Part shown: piece after piece, positions 16,862-26,371 of the stretch
How positions within the stretch are numbered: the stretch's first letter is position 1
Layout of the letters: every line of letters begins with the position of its first letter
NCBI RefSeq assembly: GCF_013376045.1
Contig: NZ_JABMJG010000007.1
Span: 186,001-250,000, forward strand
Length of the DNA stretch: 64,000 bases
DNA from: Variovorax sp. SG517
GTDB lineage: Bacteria; Pseudomonadota; Gammaproteobacteria; Burkholderiales; Burkholderiaceae_C
Reading direction: 5' to 3'
Notes under the pieces: model-generated
What the model saw: the letters and a program-made list of their open reading frames with translations, nothing else
Databases searched by the model: none
Told to the model about the DNA's origin: nothing
Position numbers and translations under genes: made by a program

Positions 16862-18202
16862 CTATGAAAGCTGTGAACCAGAGACTGTGTGCGCACTGCG
16901 CGAGCGGTCGCGCAGCCACAGCATGAAGCCGCAGACGAACACGACGACCTGCGTGCCGATCAGCAGCGCGAAGCCCGCGAAGAAGCCCGAGGCCGACGAA
17001 GCCGCTGCCGCAGGGCCGGCACCGGCCCCATGCGACATCGCACCGATCACGCCGCCCATCAGCGCGGGCATGAAGCCCGCCACCAGGCTGCCCACGCCGT
17101 TGGTCACGCCGAATGCACTGGCCGTGTGCTCAGCGCGCGAGCAGTACTGCACCGTGCTCGGAATGGCCGGGCTCTGCAGGCCCCAGAAGAAGTTGGCCGC
17201 CACCAGGCAGCATGCGGCCGCGTAGGGGTCGCGCGCGTTGATGGCCATCAGCACCGACAGCGCCACGCCCACGCTCGCGCCCATGAAGATGAAGGGCACG
17301 CGCTCGCGGCCCACCTTGTCGATGAGCACGCCGCCCACGAACACCGCGAGCACGGTGGCGTACTGCGACAGCGAGGCCAGCCAGCCCATCTCGCGCATCG
17401 AGAAGCCGCGCGCCTCGCGCAGGTAGGTCGGCAGCCAATTGCTGCTGCCCCAGAGGTAAGCCAGCGCGGCGGAGGTCAGCAGCGTGATGAGGAACAGGTG
17501 CCGCGTCTGCAGCGCGCCCTTCACGATGCCGCCCACGCGCGACATCGCCTCGCCGAAGGAAGATGGCTTCACGCCGTCGGCGTGCCCCGGCGGCATGCGC
17601 ACGAAGGCCAGCACCAGGGGAATGCCCAGCACGATGTTCATGACGCCGAGCACGTGGAAGGAGCTGTCCCACGCGAACTGCGTGAGCAGCCAGCCGACGA
17701 GCGGATAGCCGATGGCCAGCCCCAGGCCCGTGCCCATGTTGACGAAGGCATTGGGCTTGCCGTTCTCGTCGCTGCGGAAGTGCGCCTTGATGTACGCGGA
17801 CGCCAGCGAGAAGAGCGGCCCTTCCGACACGCCCAGCAGCACGCGGGAGGCCAGCAGCAGGCCGTAGCTGTGGAACATCGGCGAGGCCCACGTCACCACG
17901 CCCCAGAGGATCAGCCCGTAGACCAGGCTGCGCCGCACGCCGAAGAGCGCCGAGCAGAACGGCGTGAGCACGAAGGCCGACACGCCGTAGCCCAGCATGA
18001 AGGCCGTCGCCAGGAAGCCCTGGCTCACGCGGTCGGTCGCCGCGAGGCCCACATGGTTCAGGAACGCCGCGTCCGTGATGAGCACGGCGATGTTGATGCG
18101 GTCCACGTAGGAGATCGCGACGATCACGAACAGCGTGATGACGCCGTACCAACGAAAGCTCTTGCTGCTACTGCTGTTGTTGTCGCTGTTGCTGTTCTGC
18201 AT
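16862..18202 (-). CDS. MFS transporter, anion:cation symporter type
   Basis: 446 residues with about twelve hydrophobic spans. After a Ser/Asn-rich N-terminus the first span carries VIVAISYVDRINIAVLI, typical of the ACS family that imports organic and aromatic acids. LYLWGSSNWLPTYLRE-like sequence appears in the second half (seen as LAYLWGSSNWLPTYLREARG). It is the last gene of the catabolic cluster, 36 bp after the porin, and probably brings the pathway substrate across the inner membrane. Confidence 0.87.
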   Translation of the reverse strand: MQNSNSDNNSSSSKSFRWYGVITLFVIVAISYVDRINIAVLITDAAFLNHVGLAATDRVSQGFLATAFMLGYGVSAFVLTPFCSALFGVRRSLVYGLILWGVVTWASPMFHSYGLLLASRVLLGVSEGPLFSLASAYIKAHFRSDENGKPNAFVNMGTGLGLAIGYPLVGWLLTQFAWDSSFHVLGVMNIVLGIPLVLAFVRMPPGHADGVKPSSFGEAMSRVGGIVKGALQTRHLFLITLLTSAALAYLWGSSNWLPTYLREARGFSMREMGWLASLSQYATVLAVFVGGVLIDKVGRERVPFIFMGASVGVALSVLMAINARDPYAAACCLVAANFFWGLQSPAIPSTVQYCSRAEHTASAFGVTNGVGSLVAGFMPALMGGVIGAMSHGAGAGPAAAASSASGFFAGFALLIGTQVVVFVCGFMLWLRDRSRSAHTVSGSQLS

Positions 18203-18238
18203 GACCTGTCCTGCCGGTATGGGGGTGTTGGCGCGCGC

Positions 18239-19345
18239 CTAGAACATGTGGCGCATGCCGAACTCGGTGCCGCTGGAGGCACGGTTCGGCGCGGTGATCG
18301 CGCCCGAGAGGGCCTGCGATGCACCGTTGCTGTTGCTGATGCGCGCGATGGTGGCGTACAGCGCCGTGCGCTTCGAGAGGTTGTGCACGTAGCCGATGGC
18401 GAGCTTCGACGAAGTGGGCTTCAGCAGCGCACCGGCCGGCTCCAGCCGGTAGCGCGCATATGAGGCCTTGATCTCGCCGGGCCCGATGGGCAATTGGAAG
18501 CCGACCAGCACGCCCCTGGCATCGGTGCTGCCCTTCGACTCCTTGTACAGCTCGCTCGTGAGCTTGAGGTTCATGAGCGAGGCGTCGAAGGTGTAGGAGG
18601 CGCCGAGGTTGGTCACGCGCAGGTCGCCGCTCGCATAGCGCGTGCGGCCGGTGGCCAGCGCGATGTTGAGCCCGCCGCCCTGGTAGCCGAAGCGCGCGCC
18701 GGTGTGGTCGCCGTCGTGCCTGTTCGATACCTTCGTGCCCGGCAGCACCGCGTTCGAGTCGTTCTCGCCCATGGCGTACATCACCTGGCCGTAGAAGCCG
18801 CCGAGGTCGGCCGGCAGCAGGTAGCCGATGCTGTTCGACGCGCGCGTTCCGGTGGGCGCGACCAGGCCGCCCAGGCCCGAGAAGTAGATCTGGTTGGCGC
18901 CGATGCCGCCGCCCGTGCCGAAGGGATCGAAGATGGCGGTGTTCCAGAAGGCCGGCACGTAGTCGCGGCCGAGCCGCACCTCGCCGAAGGGACCCGCGAG
19001 GCTCACGGTGGAGCGGCGGTTGAAGCTCAACACTCCTGCTGTTCCGTTGCCGCTGGCCTGGTTGTTCGAGTTCGACGGAAAGCCCTGCGCGCTGTCGTTC
19101 TGCAGGCCCATCTCCATCCAGAAGTTGGCCGAGTAGCCGCCACCAAGGTCTTCCGTGCCCCGAAAGCCCAGGCGGCTGAACATGTTGCCGCTGTTGGTCA
19201 GCTGCGTCTTGCTGGCCGAACCCGGGCCGCTGCCCTTGGTGTAGGTGACGGCTGCATCGACCACGCCGAAGAGCGTGAGGGAAGATTGGGCCAGCGCTCC
19301 GCCAGCCCCGCTGGCCGCAGCCAGCGCGATCAGGTACTTTTTCAT
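18239..19345 (-). CDS. Outer-membrane porin (Porin_4 type)
   Basis: 368 residues. A cleavable signal peptide (MKKYLIALAAASGAGGALAQ) precedes SSLTLFGVVDAAVTYTKGSG, the classic start of betaproteobacterial trimeric porins. The C-terminal residue is Phe (GTEFGMRHMF), the outer-membrane assembly signal. An open frame extends further upstream but belongs to the reductase region. It sits between the reductase and the MFS transporter, so it is likely the outer-membrane entry route for the pathway substrate. Confidence 0.9.
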   Translation of the reverse strand: MKKYLIALAAASGAGGALAQSSLTLFGVVDAAVTYTKGSGPGSASKTQLTNSGNMFSRLGFRGTEDLGGGYSANFWMEMGLQNDSAQGFPSNSNNQASGNGTAGVLSFNRRSTVSLAGPFGEVRLGRDYVPAFWNTAIFDPFGTGGGIGANQIYFSGLGGLVAPTGTRASNSIGYLLPADLGGFYGQVMYAMGENDSNAVLPGTKVSNRHDGDHTGARFGYQGGGLNIALATGRTRYASGDLRVTNLGASYTFDASLMNLKLTSELYKESKGSTDARGVLVGFQLPIGPGEIKASYARYRLEPAGALLKPTSSKLAIGYVHNLSKRTALYATIARISNSNGASQALSGAITAPNRASSGTEFGMRHMF

Positions 19346-19389
19346 TGAGTTGTCTCGGGTAGTTTTCTTCTGTCGGCCGGTGGCCCCGT

Positions 19390-20358
19390 TCAGATGTCGA
19401 GCACCAGCCGCGCGCCCTTGCAGCGCGAGACGCAGATCATCATGGTCTTGTTCGACGCACGTTCGATCTTGGTGAGGATGCCGTCGTGGTGGTCGATCTC
19501 GCCTTCGAGCACCGCCGTCTCGCAGGCGCCGCACACGCCTTCCTTGCAGCTGTGGTCGGGGTTGAGGCCGGCGTCGATCAGGCTGTCGAGGATCGACTTG
19601 CCCGCCGGCACCTCCACGCTCCTGCCGCTCTTGGCGCACTCCACCACGCAGGCCTGCGAGGCGGCGCCCGCCTCTACCTGCACGGCGGCAAAGCGCTCGA
19701 TGTGCGCGTTGGCATAGCCCAGCTGCTCGCAGCTCTTCTCGAAGGCATCGAGCATCGGCGTGGGGCCGCAGCAGTAGTAGTGGCTGGAGGCGCCCTTGCC
19801 CGCCAGCAGCCCGACCAGATTGGGCGGCGCGCCCTTCTCGTCGTCGAAGTGCCAGGTCAGCTGCACCGACTTCTCTTTCGCGAGCGCCTCTATGGCGTCG
19901 CAGAAGGCGGCCTCCTTGCGGGTGCGCGCGCAATAGACGATCTCCACCGGCTTGCCGATGGCCACCAGCCGCTGCAGCATGCACCAGATGGGCGTGACGC
20001 CGATGCCGCCTGCCACGAGCACCGAGCGCTCAGCGCCCTCTTCCAGCCTGAAGTTGTTGCGCGGGGCCGAGATGGGCAGCGTCATGCCCACGCGCAGCTG
20101 CTGGTGCACGTAGCGCGAGCCGCCGCGGCTCTTGCGGTCGTTGAGCACGCCCACCACGTAGCGCTGGCGGTCGCTCGACGGGTTGCACAGCGAGTAGCTG
20201 CGCACCAGCCCGTTGGGCAGGTGCAGGTCGATGTGGGAGCCGGCCTCGAAGGCGGGGAAGTCCACCGCGGGCGTGGCCGGCCGGAACTCGACGCTCACGA
20301 TGCCGTCGGCCTCGTAGCGCATGGTGTGCACGAGGGCGTTGAGCGTGGGAGAAGACAT
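19390..20358 (-). CDS. Rieske oxygenase reductase, PDR/VanB type
   Basis: 322 residues. Domain order: flavin-binding barrel with RSYS at 53-56, NAD-binding domain with GGIGVTP at 117-123, then a C-terminal plant-type 2Fe-2S ferredoxin with Cys271, Cys276, Cys279 and Cys309. This is the phthalate dioxygenase reductase/vanillate demethylase B layout, passing electrons from NAD(P)H to a Rieske oxygenase. Its partner is encoded 16 bp upstream. The start at 20358 (MSSPTLNALVHTMRYEADG) fits the family. Confidence 0.92.
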   Translation of the reverse strand: MSSPTLNALVHTMRYEADGIVSVEFRPATPAVDFPAFEAGSHIDLHLPNGLVRSYSLCNPSSDRQRYVVGVLNDRKSRGGSRYVHQQLRVGMTLPISAPRNNFRLEEGAERSVLVAGGIGVTPIWCMLQRLVAIGKPVEIVYCARTRKEAAFCDAIEALAKEKSVQLTWHFDDEKGAPPNLVGLLAGKGASSHYYCCGPTPMLDAFEKSCEQLGYANAHIERFAAVQVEAGAASQACVVECAKSGRSVEVPAGKSILDSLIDAGLNPDHSCKEGVCGACETAVLEGEIDHHDGILTKIERASNKTMMICVSRCKGARLVLDI

Positions 20359-20374
20359 GGCGATCGCTTCCCCG

Positions 20375-21421
20375 TCAGGCCGTGGCGGCTTCGCCTGCCT
20401 CGGCCAGCTGCGCAACGGCCAGGGTGCGCATGTGGCGGCGCAGGCGGACGATGCCCAGGTCGTGCTGGTACAGGTTCTCGTGCTGGTTGGCGTCGGGCTC
20501 CATCTCTTCGAGCATCACGCGGTCCTGCTCCAGCACGTGCCAGTGGCGCGCCTCGAGGCGGTTCTTGTACAGGAAGCGCCAGGTGTCGCGCTGCCAGCCC
20601 GGCTGCAGCTTGCGCACGCGCCAGAAGAAGGTGGCCGTCATGCCCTTCACGATGGGCGAGAAGGCGCCGATGATGATGAAGTTGCCGCCGGGGCCGCCGG
20701 TCTTCGGATACGGAATTTCGAGGCGCATCCAGTGGATGCCGGTGTCGGCCCACTCGGTCCAGTCGAAGTTGACGTTGCGCTGGCCTTCCTTCTCGAAGAC
20801 GAAGCCGATGTCGGTCTGGCGGATGCCGAACTTGGCGCTCGAATCGCCCTCGGCCATCGAGTGCGACTGCTTGTGCAGGTAGGTGCCGTGCATCGGGTCC
20901 ATCACGTTGTCGAGCACGTAGCGGTAGTCGCCCTTCCACTCGGTGTAGCAGAGGAAGCTGCTGTACTCGGCGTCGTCGGTGAGCTGCTCGGGCAGCACCA
21001 GCGGCGGCGGCACGTCGACCGGCTCCTTCGAGTTGTAGAGGAACACCGCGCCGGCGCGCTCCTGCACGTGGAAGTGCATCGTGGCCTTCGAGCCCTCGAG
21101 CTTGCAGCCGGGGCTGCCGGGCACGCGCGTGACGACGCCATCGTGGCGCACTTCGACGCCGTGGTACGGGCAAGAGAGCCGGTCGCCCAGCACCACGCCC
21201 TGAGACAGCGGCGCGCCGCGGTGCGGGCAGCGGTCTTCCAGCGCGTGCAGCACGCCCTCGCCGTCGCGCCACAGCGCGAGCTTGCGGCCGAGGCGGCGCA
21301 GGGAGATGGGGTTCTCCTTGATGAAGTGCGAGGGGCAGATGGGGTACCAGAGGTCCTTCAGGCCGATCTCGAGCAGGTGGTCGACCGGATCAACGGGAAC
21401 GGGTTGGATGGCGATGGTCAT
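20375..21421 (-). CDS. Rieske non-haem iron oxygenase, alpha subunit
   Basis: 348 residues. The Rieske 2Fe-2S ligands are Cys65, His67, Cys84 and His87 (CPHRG...CPYHG). The mononuclear iron site includes His178 and His183 in DPMHGTYLH, with bridging Asp171. Length and the partner reductase place it with the phthalate 4,5-dioxygenase/vanillate O-demethylase branch, which acts alone as an alpha-only oxygenase. It hydroxylates or demethylates an aromatic compound; the exact substrate cannot be read from sequence. Confidence 0.92.
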   Translation of the reverse strand: MTIAIQPVPVDPVDHLLEIGLKDLWYPICPSHFIKENPISLRRLGRKLALWRDGEGVLHALEDRCPHRGAPLSQGVVLGDRLSCPYHGVEVRHDGVVTRVPGSPGCKLEGSKATMHFHVQERAGAVFLYNSKEPVDVPPPLVLPEQLTDDAEYSSFLCYTEWKGDYRYVLDNVMDPMHGTYLHKQSHSMAEGDSSAKFGIRQTDIGFVFEKEGQRNVNFDWTEWADTGIHWMRLEIPYPKTGGPGGNFIIIGAFSPIVKGMTATFFWRVRKLQPGWQRDTWRFLYKNRLEARHWHVLEQDRVMLEEMEPDANQHENLYQHDLGIVRLRRHMRTLAVAQLAEAGEAATA

Positions 21422-21435
21422 GATGTTCGTTCCTC

Positions 21436-21660
21436 TCAGGCCGCCAGCGCAGCCATCTCCTTGCGATACAGCTCCTCGGTCCACTGCTGGCCGCCCGGCG
21501 TGGCGAGGCCGCTGTCGTTCAGGCGCTGCACCAGGCCCGGTAGGTCGTGGATGCCGTCGGCGAAGGCGCGCTCGATCACGTCGCCCAGCAGGTCTTCGTA
21601 GGTGGTCGCGGGGCGCCGGCGCGCCTGGTGCGGTTGCAGGTAGCGGTCTTGGTTTTGCAT
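21436..21660 (-). CDS. Small 74-residue protein preceding the Rieske oxygenase
   Basis: MQNQDRYLQPHQARRRPATT, then YEDLLGDVIERAFADGIHDL and a C-terminal helix (WTEELYRKEMAALAA). GGAGG lies 7 nt before the start, so it is a real gene. The segment LPGLVQRLNDSGLATPGGQQWT looks like the helix-turn-helix that precedes the catalytic part of recombinases, but here it stands alone. It is 14 bp upstream of the oxygenase gene. It could be a small oxygenase partner or an activity modulator; function unknown. Confidence 0.75.
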   Translation of the reverse strand: MQNQDRYLQPHQARRRPATTYEDLLGDVIERAFADGIHDLPGLVQRLNDSGLATPGGQQWTEELYRKEMAALAA

Positions 21661-21694
21661 CGTGAGCCTCCGTGGGGCGGAATGAATTGAAGAA

Positions 21695-22858
21695 TCAGGC
21701 GGCGGCCACCATGGCCGGGGTTGCGAGCGGCGCGGCCCAGGCGTCGTAGCCGTAGACCCAGTCGGCGTTGCCGCCTTCGCGCAGCCAGTTGTTGCCGCGC
21801 GAGCCGAGCTGAACCTGGCTGGCGCGCTCGATGCGCGCGGTTTCGAAGCCCTGCAGCGCGGCAGGCACGTCGGCCATCGCCACGCCTTCGAGGTGGCGCG
21901 ACAGCACCACCGCGTCCTCGATGGCCATGCCCGCGCCCTGCGCCATAAAGGGCAGCATCGGGTGCGCGGCATCGCCCAACAGCGCCATGCGGCCCTTGGT
22001 CCAGGCGGGCATCGGGTCGCGCTCGTACAGCGCGGTCTTGAGCACCGTGTCGCAGGCGTCGAGCAAGGCGCGCGCCTCGGGGTGGTAGGCCACGTACTGC
22101 TCGCGCAGTTCTTCGACGCTGCCGGGCGCGGTCCACGATTCGAGGTGCCAGCTGTCCTGCGGCGTGGTCGCGAAGATGAAGACGTCCTTGCCCCGGTTCA
22201 GCGGGAAGGTGACGATCTGGCTCTGCGGATTCGGGCCCCACCACTTGGTGAAGGCGCCGAGGTTGGGCACGCCGGCCACGCGCTCGGCGGGCACCACGGC
22301 GCGGTAGGCCACGATGCCGGTGAAGCGCGGGCTTTCGGCACCGAACATCGCGGTGCGCACGCACGAGTGGATGCCGTCGGCGCCGATCAGCACGCCGACA
22401 CGCGCATCGCTGCCATCCGCGAACGAGAGGCTCACGCCCTTTTCGTCGGCGGCTATCTTCTCGGCCCGCTTGCCGAGCGCGACGCGCTCGATCGGGAACA
22501 TGTCGGCCAGCGCAGCCAGCAGGTCGGCGCGGTGGATGGTGAGCTGCGGCGCGCCGTAGAGCTGCTCGGCAGTGTCGGCCATCTCCAGGCGCGAAGTCTC
22601 CTCGCCGGTGTCGTAGGTGCGGCTGATGCGGTGCGACGGGCGCGCCGCCGTCACGCGGGCCGCCTCGCCCACGCCGAGGCCGTCGAGCGCGCGCACGGCG
22701 TTGGGCGTGAGGTTGATGTCGGCGCCGACGCGGGCGAACTGCTTCGCCTGCTCGAACACGATCACGTCGTGCCCCGCGCGCCGCAGCGCGATGGCCGCGA
22801 CGAGCCCGCCGATGCCCGCGCCGACGATGCCGATGGTGGATTCGCTGGTGGTCTTCAT
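21695..22858 (-). CDS. FAD-dependent aromatic hydroxylase
   Basis: 387 residues from the start at 22858. It carries the Rossmann motif GIVGAGIGGL near residue 10, the DG motif VLIGADGIHSCVRTAMFG, and the GD motif ALLGDAAHPMLPFMAQGAGM. This is the group A flavoprotein monooxygenase layout of salicylate 1-hydroxylase and 3-hydroxybenzoate 6-hydroxylase. It adds a hydroxyl to a phenolic acid using NAD(P)H and O2. In this operon it may prepare the ring for the extradiol dioxygenase encoded two genes upstream. Confidence 0.88.
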   Translation of the reverse strand: MKTTSESTIGIVGAGIGGLVAAIALRRAGHDVIVFEQAKQFARVGADINLTPNAVRALDGLGVGEAARVTAARPSHRISRTYDTGEETSRLEMADTAEQLYGAPQLTIHRADLLAALADMFPIERVALGKRAEKIAADEKGVSLSFADGSDARVGVLIGADGIHSCVRTAMFGAESPRFTGIVAYRAVVPAERVAGVPNLGAFTKWWGPNPQSQIVTFPLNRGKDVFIFATTPQDSWHLESWTAPGSVEELREQYVAYHPEARALLDACDTVLKTALYERDPMPAWTKGRMALLGDAAHPMLPFMAQGAGMAIEDAVVLSRHLEGVAMADVPAALQGFETARIERASQVQLGSRGNNWLREGGNADWVYGYDAWAAPLATPAMVAAA

Positions 22859-22886
22859 GAGACTGTGCTTTCGTTCCTGCGCCGGC

Positions 22887-23900
22887 TCACTCGGCAACGA
22901 TGTTGCGGGCCTTGATGATCTTGGCCCACACGGCCGTCTCGTCGCGGATGTAGGCGGCGAACTCGGCCGGCTTCATGGCCGCGTCGGTCATGCCCTGCGC
23001 CTTCAGGCGCTCGCGCACGTCGGGTGTCGAGAGCATCTCGGCCGCGTCCTTGGCGAGCTGCTCGACCACGGCGGGCGGCGTGCCCTTGGGCGCCATCAGG
23101 CCGTACCAGGAGGTCACGGTCACGCCCTGGATGCCCTGCTCCGCCAGCGTCGGGATTTCGGGTGCCGCGGCGCTGCGCTTCGCCTCGGTCACGCCCAGCG
23201 CGACCAGCTTGCCGTTCTTCAGGAAGGGCAGCGTCGCCGGCAGGTTGCTGAACATCAGCGGCACGGTGCCGCCGAGCACGTCGTTGAGCGCGGGCGCCGT
23301 GCCCTTGTAGGGCACGTGCAGCATGTCGATGCCAGCCTGCTGCTTGAAGAGCTCGCCCGCCAGGTGCAGGCCGCTGCCCACGCCGGGCGAGGCATACGAC
23401 AGCGTGCCGGGCTTGGCCTTGGCCTGCGCCACCAGTTGCTTCGCGTCCTTGATGCCGGAGGCCGGAGATGCCACCAGCACGTTGGGCGCCTTCGCGAGCA
23501 TGGTGACCGGCACGAAGTCCTTCGCCATGTCGAAGGGGAAGTTGGGCATCAGCGTCGGGTTGATGGTGACGTTGCCCGCCGGGATCACCAGCAGCGTGTG
23601 GCCATCGCCCTTGGCGCGCTTGACCTTGTCCATGCCGATGTTGCCGGCCGCGCCCACCTGGTTGTCGACCACGGCCGCCTGGCCGTAGCGCTTGGCCAGG
23701 CCGTCGGAGAGCACGCGGGCGAGCGTGTCGACCGGGCCGCCTGACGGGAACGGCGAGATGATGGTGAAGCGCTCGCTGGAGAGCTGCTTCTGCGCCTCGC
23801 TCTGCTGCGCGTGCACGGGCGCGGCGAGCGTGAAGGCAGTGAGTGCGGCGAACAGGACGGAGAAGGAAAGACGTCTTTGCATGAGAGTCGAGGAGTTCAT
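22887..23900 (-). CDS. Bug family tripartite-tricarboxylate binding protein (first)
   Basis: 337 residues. The ATG at 23900 overlaps the stop of the dioxygenase gene (ATGA), which favours translational coupling; a second ATG six codons later is possible. A signal peptide ends at AAPVHAQ. The body has Bug landmarks: ISPFPSGGPVDTLARVLSDG, LHVPYKGTAPALNDVLGG, PKGTPPAVVEQL. Bug proteins bind organic and aromatic acids in the periplasm. There are no TctA/TctB membrane genes here. Confidence 0.9.
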   Translation of the reverse strand: MNSSTLMQRRLSFSVLFAALTAFTLAAPVHAQQSEAQKQLSSERFTIISPFPSGGPVDTLARVLSDGLAKRYGQAAVVDNQVGAAGNIGMDKVKRAKGDGHTLLVIPAGNVTINPTLMPNFPFDMAKDFVPVTMLAKAPNVLVASPASGIKDAKQLVAQAKAKPGTLSYASPGVGSGLHLAGELFKQQAGIDMLHVPYKGTAPALNDVLGGTVPLMFSNLPATLPFLKNGKLVALGVTEAKRSAAAPEIPTLAEQGIQGVTVTSWYGLMAPKGTPPAVVEQLAKDAAEMLSTPDVRERLKAQGMTDAAMKPAEFAAYIRDETAVWAKIIKARNIVAE

Positions 23901-24868
23901 TTCTTTTCGGTCAGGAAGGCGCCCTTGGGGCCTTCCGCGTTCTTCTGGCGGCGCGTGTTGCCATCGAGGCCGCCGTCCACCGCCCATTCGGCAAAGACCG
24001 TGGGGCCCGGCTCGAACTCGCGCGGCTGCCAATCGGCGGTGAGCTGGTCTTCGTCGGCGTAGTACTCGATGAGGCCGCCCGCCGGATTCTTGAAGTACCA
24101 GAAGTACGCGGACGACACCGGGTGGCGCCCCGGGCCGAGCTGGGTTTCCCAGCCGCATCGCGAGAAGTGCAGCCCGCCGCCGAACACCTCATGGATGTCG
24201 CGCACGGTAAAGGCCACGTGGTTCAGCCCACGCTTGCCCGAGGGAATCTGCAGCAGGAACAGGTCGTGGTGGCCGCCTTCGGCCGCACAGCGCATGAAGG
24301 CGCCGCGGTTGGGGTAGCTGTCGGAGGCCACGAAGCCGAAGCGATCGGCGTAGAAGGCGCTGGTGGCCTTCACGTCGCTCACGAAGAACACGACGTGGCC
24401 GACCTCGATGGGCGTGGCGCGTTCGTAGATGGGCGCCGGCTGATTGACGCGCGGCTTCGCGTTCCAGGTGTTCATGGCGCCGCAATCGACCTGCACCGCG
24501 TGCTTGCGGCTGACCTGCAGGCGCACGGCCAGGCCGTTGGGGTCGATGCAGCCGATGCGGCGCGCGCCGTCCACCGTGGCGTCGAAGAAGGCCGGGTCCT
24601 GCGCGATGGCTGCGGCGTAGCGGTCGAGGTCGGCATCGCTTTCCACGCCCCACACCACTTCGCGCAGCGTCGGGCCCTCTTCCATCGCGGGCGGCAGGCC
24701 CGGCTTGTCCAGCGCGGCGACCACCACCTTGCAGCCGTTCAGGCACTCGAAGACGAGTTCGTCGGCGGCCTCCGACTTCAGGGAAAGGCCCCAGTCCTGG
24801 AAGAACCGGCGGCAGGCGGGCAGGTCGTCCGCGCCGTAGGTGATCTGGTCGATGCCAAGTACGCTCAT
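23897..24868 (-). CDS. VOC-superfamily extradiol-type dioxygenase
   Basis: 323 residues in two vicinal-oxygen-chelate modules, as in type I extradiol dioxygenases. Likely metal ligands are His in EVGHVVFFVSD, His in GGHHDLFLLQ and Glu in GGLIEYYADED near the C-terminus. GAGGAG lies about 6 nt before the start at 24868. It should cleave a catechol-type ring next to the hydroxyls; the meta-cleavage product could feed the hydrolase and aldehyde dehydrogenase of the same operon. An HPPD-like or non-dioxygenase VOC role cannot be excluded. Confidence 0.82.
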   Translation of the reverse strand: MSVLGIDQITYGADDLPACRRFFQDWGLSLKSEAADELVFECLNGCKVVVAALDKPGLPPAMEEGPTLREVVWGVESDADLDRYAAAIAQDPAFFDATVDGARRIGCIDPNGLAVRLQVSRKHAVQVDCGAMNTWNAKPRVNQPAPIYERATPIEVGHVVFFVSDVKATSAFYADRFGFVASDSYPNRGAFMRCAAEGGHHDLFLLQIPSGKRGLNHVAFTVRDIHEVFGGGLHFSRCGWETQLGPGRHPVSSAYFWYFKNPAGGLIEYYADEDQLTADWQPREFEPGPTVFAEWAVDGGLDGNTRRQKNAEGPKGAFLTEKK

Positions 24869-24881
24869 CGTGCGCTCCTCT

Positions 24882-26357
24882 TCAGTTCGCCCAGGGGAGC
24901 GGTTGTTCATTGGTACCCCAGTACATGCTCTTCTGCTCCATGTACTGGAAGATGCCTTCGCGGCCCTTCTCGCGGCCCAGGCCGCTGTCGCGCCAGCCGC
25001 CGAAGGGCGTGGACACCGAGAACTGCTTGTAGGTGTTGACCCAGACCGTGCCGGCCTGCACCGCGCGGCCCAGCTTCCAGGCGCGCTTGAAGTCGCGGCT
25101 CCACACGCCGGCCGCCAGCGCGTAGACGCTGTCGTTGGCCTGCGCGATCAGCTCTTCCTCGCTGTCGAAGGGCATGGCGACCAGCACCGGGCCGAAGATC
25201 TCTTCCTGGCTGATGCGCGCGCCGTTCGTCAGGCCTTCGATGATGGTCGGCTTGTAGAAGTAGCCCCGGTCATAGCCATCGCCGTGCGGGCGTACGCCGC
25301 CCGTGCGAATCCTGCCGCCTTCGGAAACGCCAAGATCGACGTAGCGCTCGATGCCCTCTCGGTGCTTCGCGGTGATGAGCGGACCCATCTGCGTGCGCTC
25401 CGAGGCCGGGTCGCCCACGCGCAGCGCGTTGGCGCCTTCGGCCAGCCGCGTGAGGAACTCGTCGTAGATGCCGCGCGCCACGAACAGGCGCGACCCCGCG
25501 ATGCACGACTCGCCCGACGAGCTGAAGATGCCGTAGAGCACGCCGTTCACCGCGTGGTCGATGTCCGCATCGTCCAGCACCATGGTCGGCGACTTGCCGC
25601 CGAGCTCCAGCGACACCGGCATCATCTTGTCGGCCGCGATGTGGGCGATGTGCTTGCCGGTGGTGGTGCCGCCGGTGAACGACACGCGCTTGACCAGCGG
25701 ATGCTTGGTGATCGCGTCGCCGATCACCGAGCCCCTGCCCGGCAGCACGCTGACGATGCCCTTGGGCACGCCGGCCTTCTCGCAGATGCGCGCCAGCTCC
25801 AGCGCCATCAGCGGCGTGACCTCGGCGGGCTTCACGACCACCGCGTTGCCGGCGGCCAGCGCGGGCGCCAGCTTCTGCGCCTCGCTGGCAATGGGCGAGT
25901 TCCACGGGGTGATGGCCGCGACCACGCCCATGGGCTCGTGCACGCTCATGGTCACGAAGGCGCCGCGCGAGGGCGTGATGGTTTCCTCCAGCGTCTCCAG
26001 CGCGGCGGCGAAGAACTGGAAGGTGCCGGCGGCGCTGGCCACGAGGTTGCGGGTCTCGTTGATCGGCTTGCCGTTGTCCAGGCGCTGCTTCTGCGCGAGC
26101 GATTCGGCCTCTTCGCGGATCAGCTGCGCCACGCGGTGCAGCACGGCCGCGCGCTCGTGCGGCAGGCGCTGCGCCCAGCCGCTGGTGCGAAAGGCGCGGT
26201 CTGCGCCCGCAATGGCTTCCTCGACGTCGGCCAGGCTCGCGGCCCGCAGGCGCGCGATGGGCTCGCCGGTGGCCGGGTACAGGCTTTCGTAGACGTCGCC
26301 GCCGCCCAGGCGCCATTCGCCGGCGATGCAGATCGGAAGGAGTTCGGAAGAGATCAT
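24882..26357 (-). CDS. NAD(P)-dependent aldehyde dehydrogenase
   Basis: 491 residues, normal for the ALDH superfamily. The general-base Glu lies in LELGGKSPTMVLDD and the nucleophile Cys in SSSGESCIAGSR. The cofactor-site sequence ITPWNSPIASEAQKLAPALA is intact. It would oxidise a semialdehyde or aromatic aldehyde in the pathway. Gaps to its neighbours are 13 and 14 bp, so it is firmly in the operon. Confidence 0.93.
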   Translation of the reverse strand: MISSELLPICIAGEWRLGGGDVYESLYPATGEPIARLRAASLADVEEAIAGADRAFRTSGWAQRLPHERAAVLHRVAQLIREEAESLAQKQRLDNGKPINETRNLVASAAGTFQFFAAALETLEETITPSRGAFVTMSVHEPMGVVAAITPWNSPIASEAQKLAPALAAGNAVVVKPAEVTPLMALELARICEKAGVPKGIVSVLPGRGSVIGDAITKHPLVKRVSFTGGTTTGKHIAHIAADKMMPVSLELGGKSPTMVLDDADIDHAVNGVLYGIFSSSGESCIAGSRLFVARGIYDEFLTRLAEGANALRVGDPASERTQMGPLITAKHREGIERYVDLGVSEGGRIRTGGVRPHGDGYDRGYFYKPTIIEGLTNGARISQEEIFGPVLVAMPFDSEEELIAQANDSVYALAAGVWSRDFKRAWKLGRAVQAGTVWVNTYKQFSVSTPFGGWRDSGLGREKGREGIFQYMEQKSMYWGTNEQPLPWAN

Positions 26358-26371
26358 GGGAAACGGCGGGT

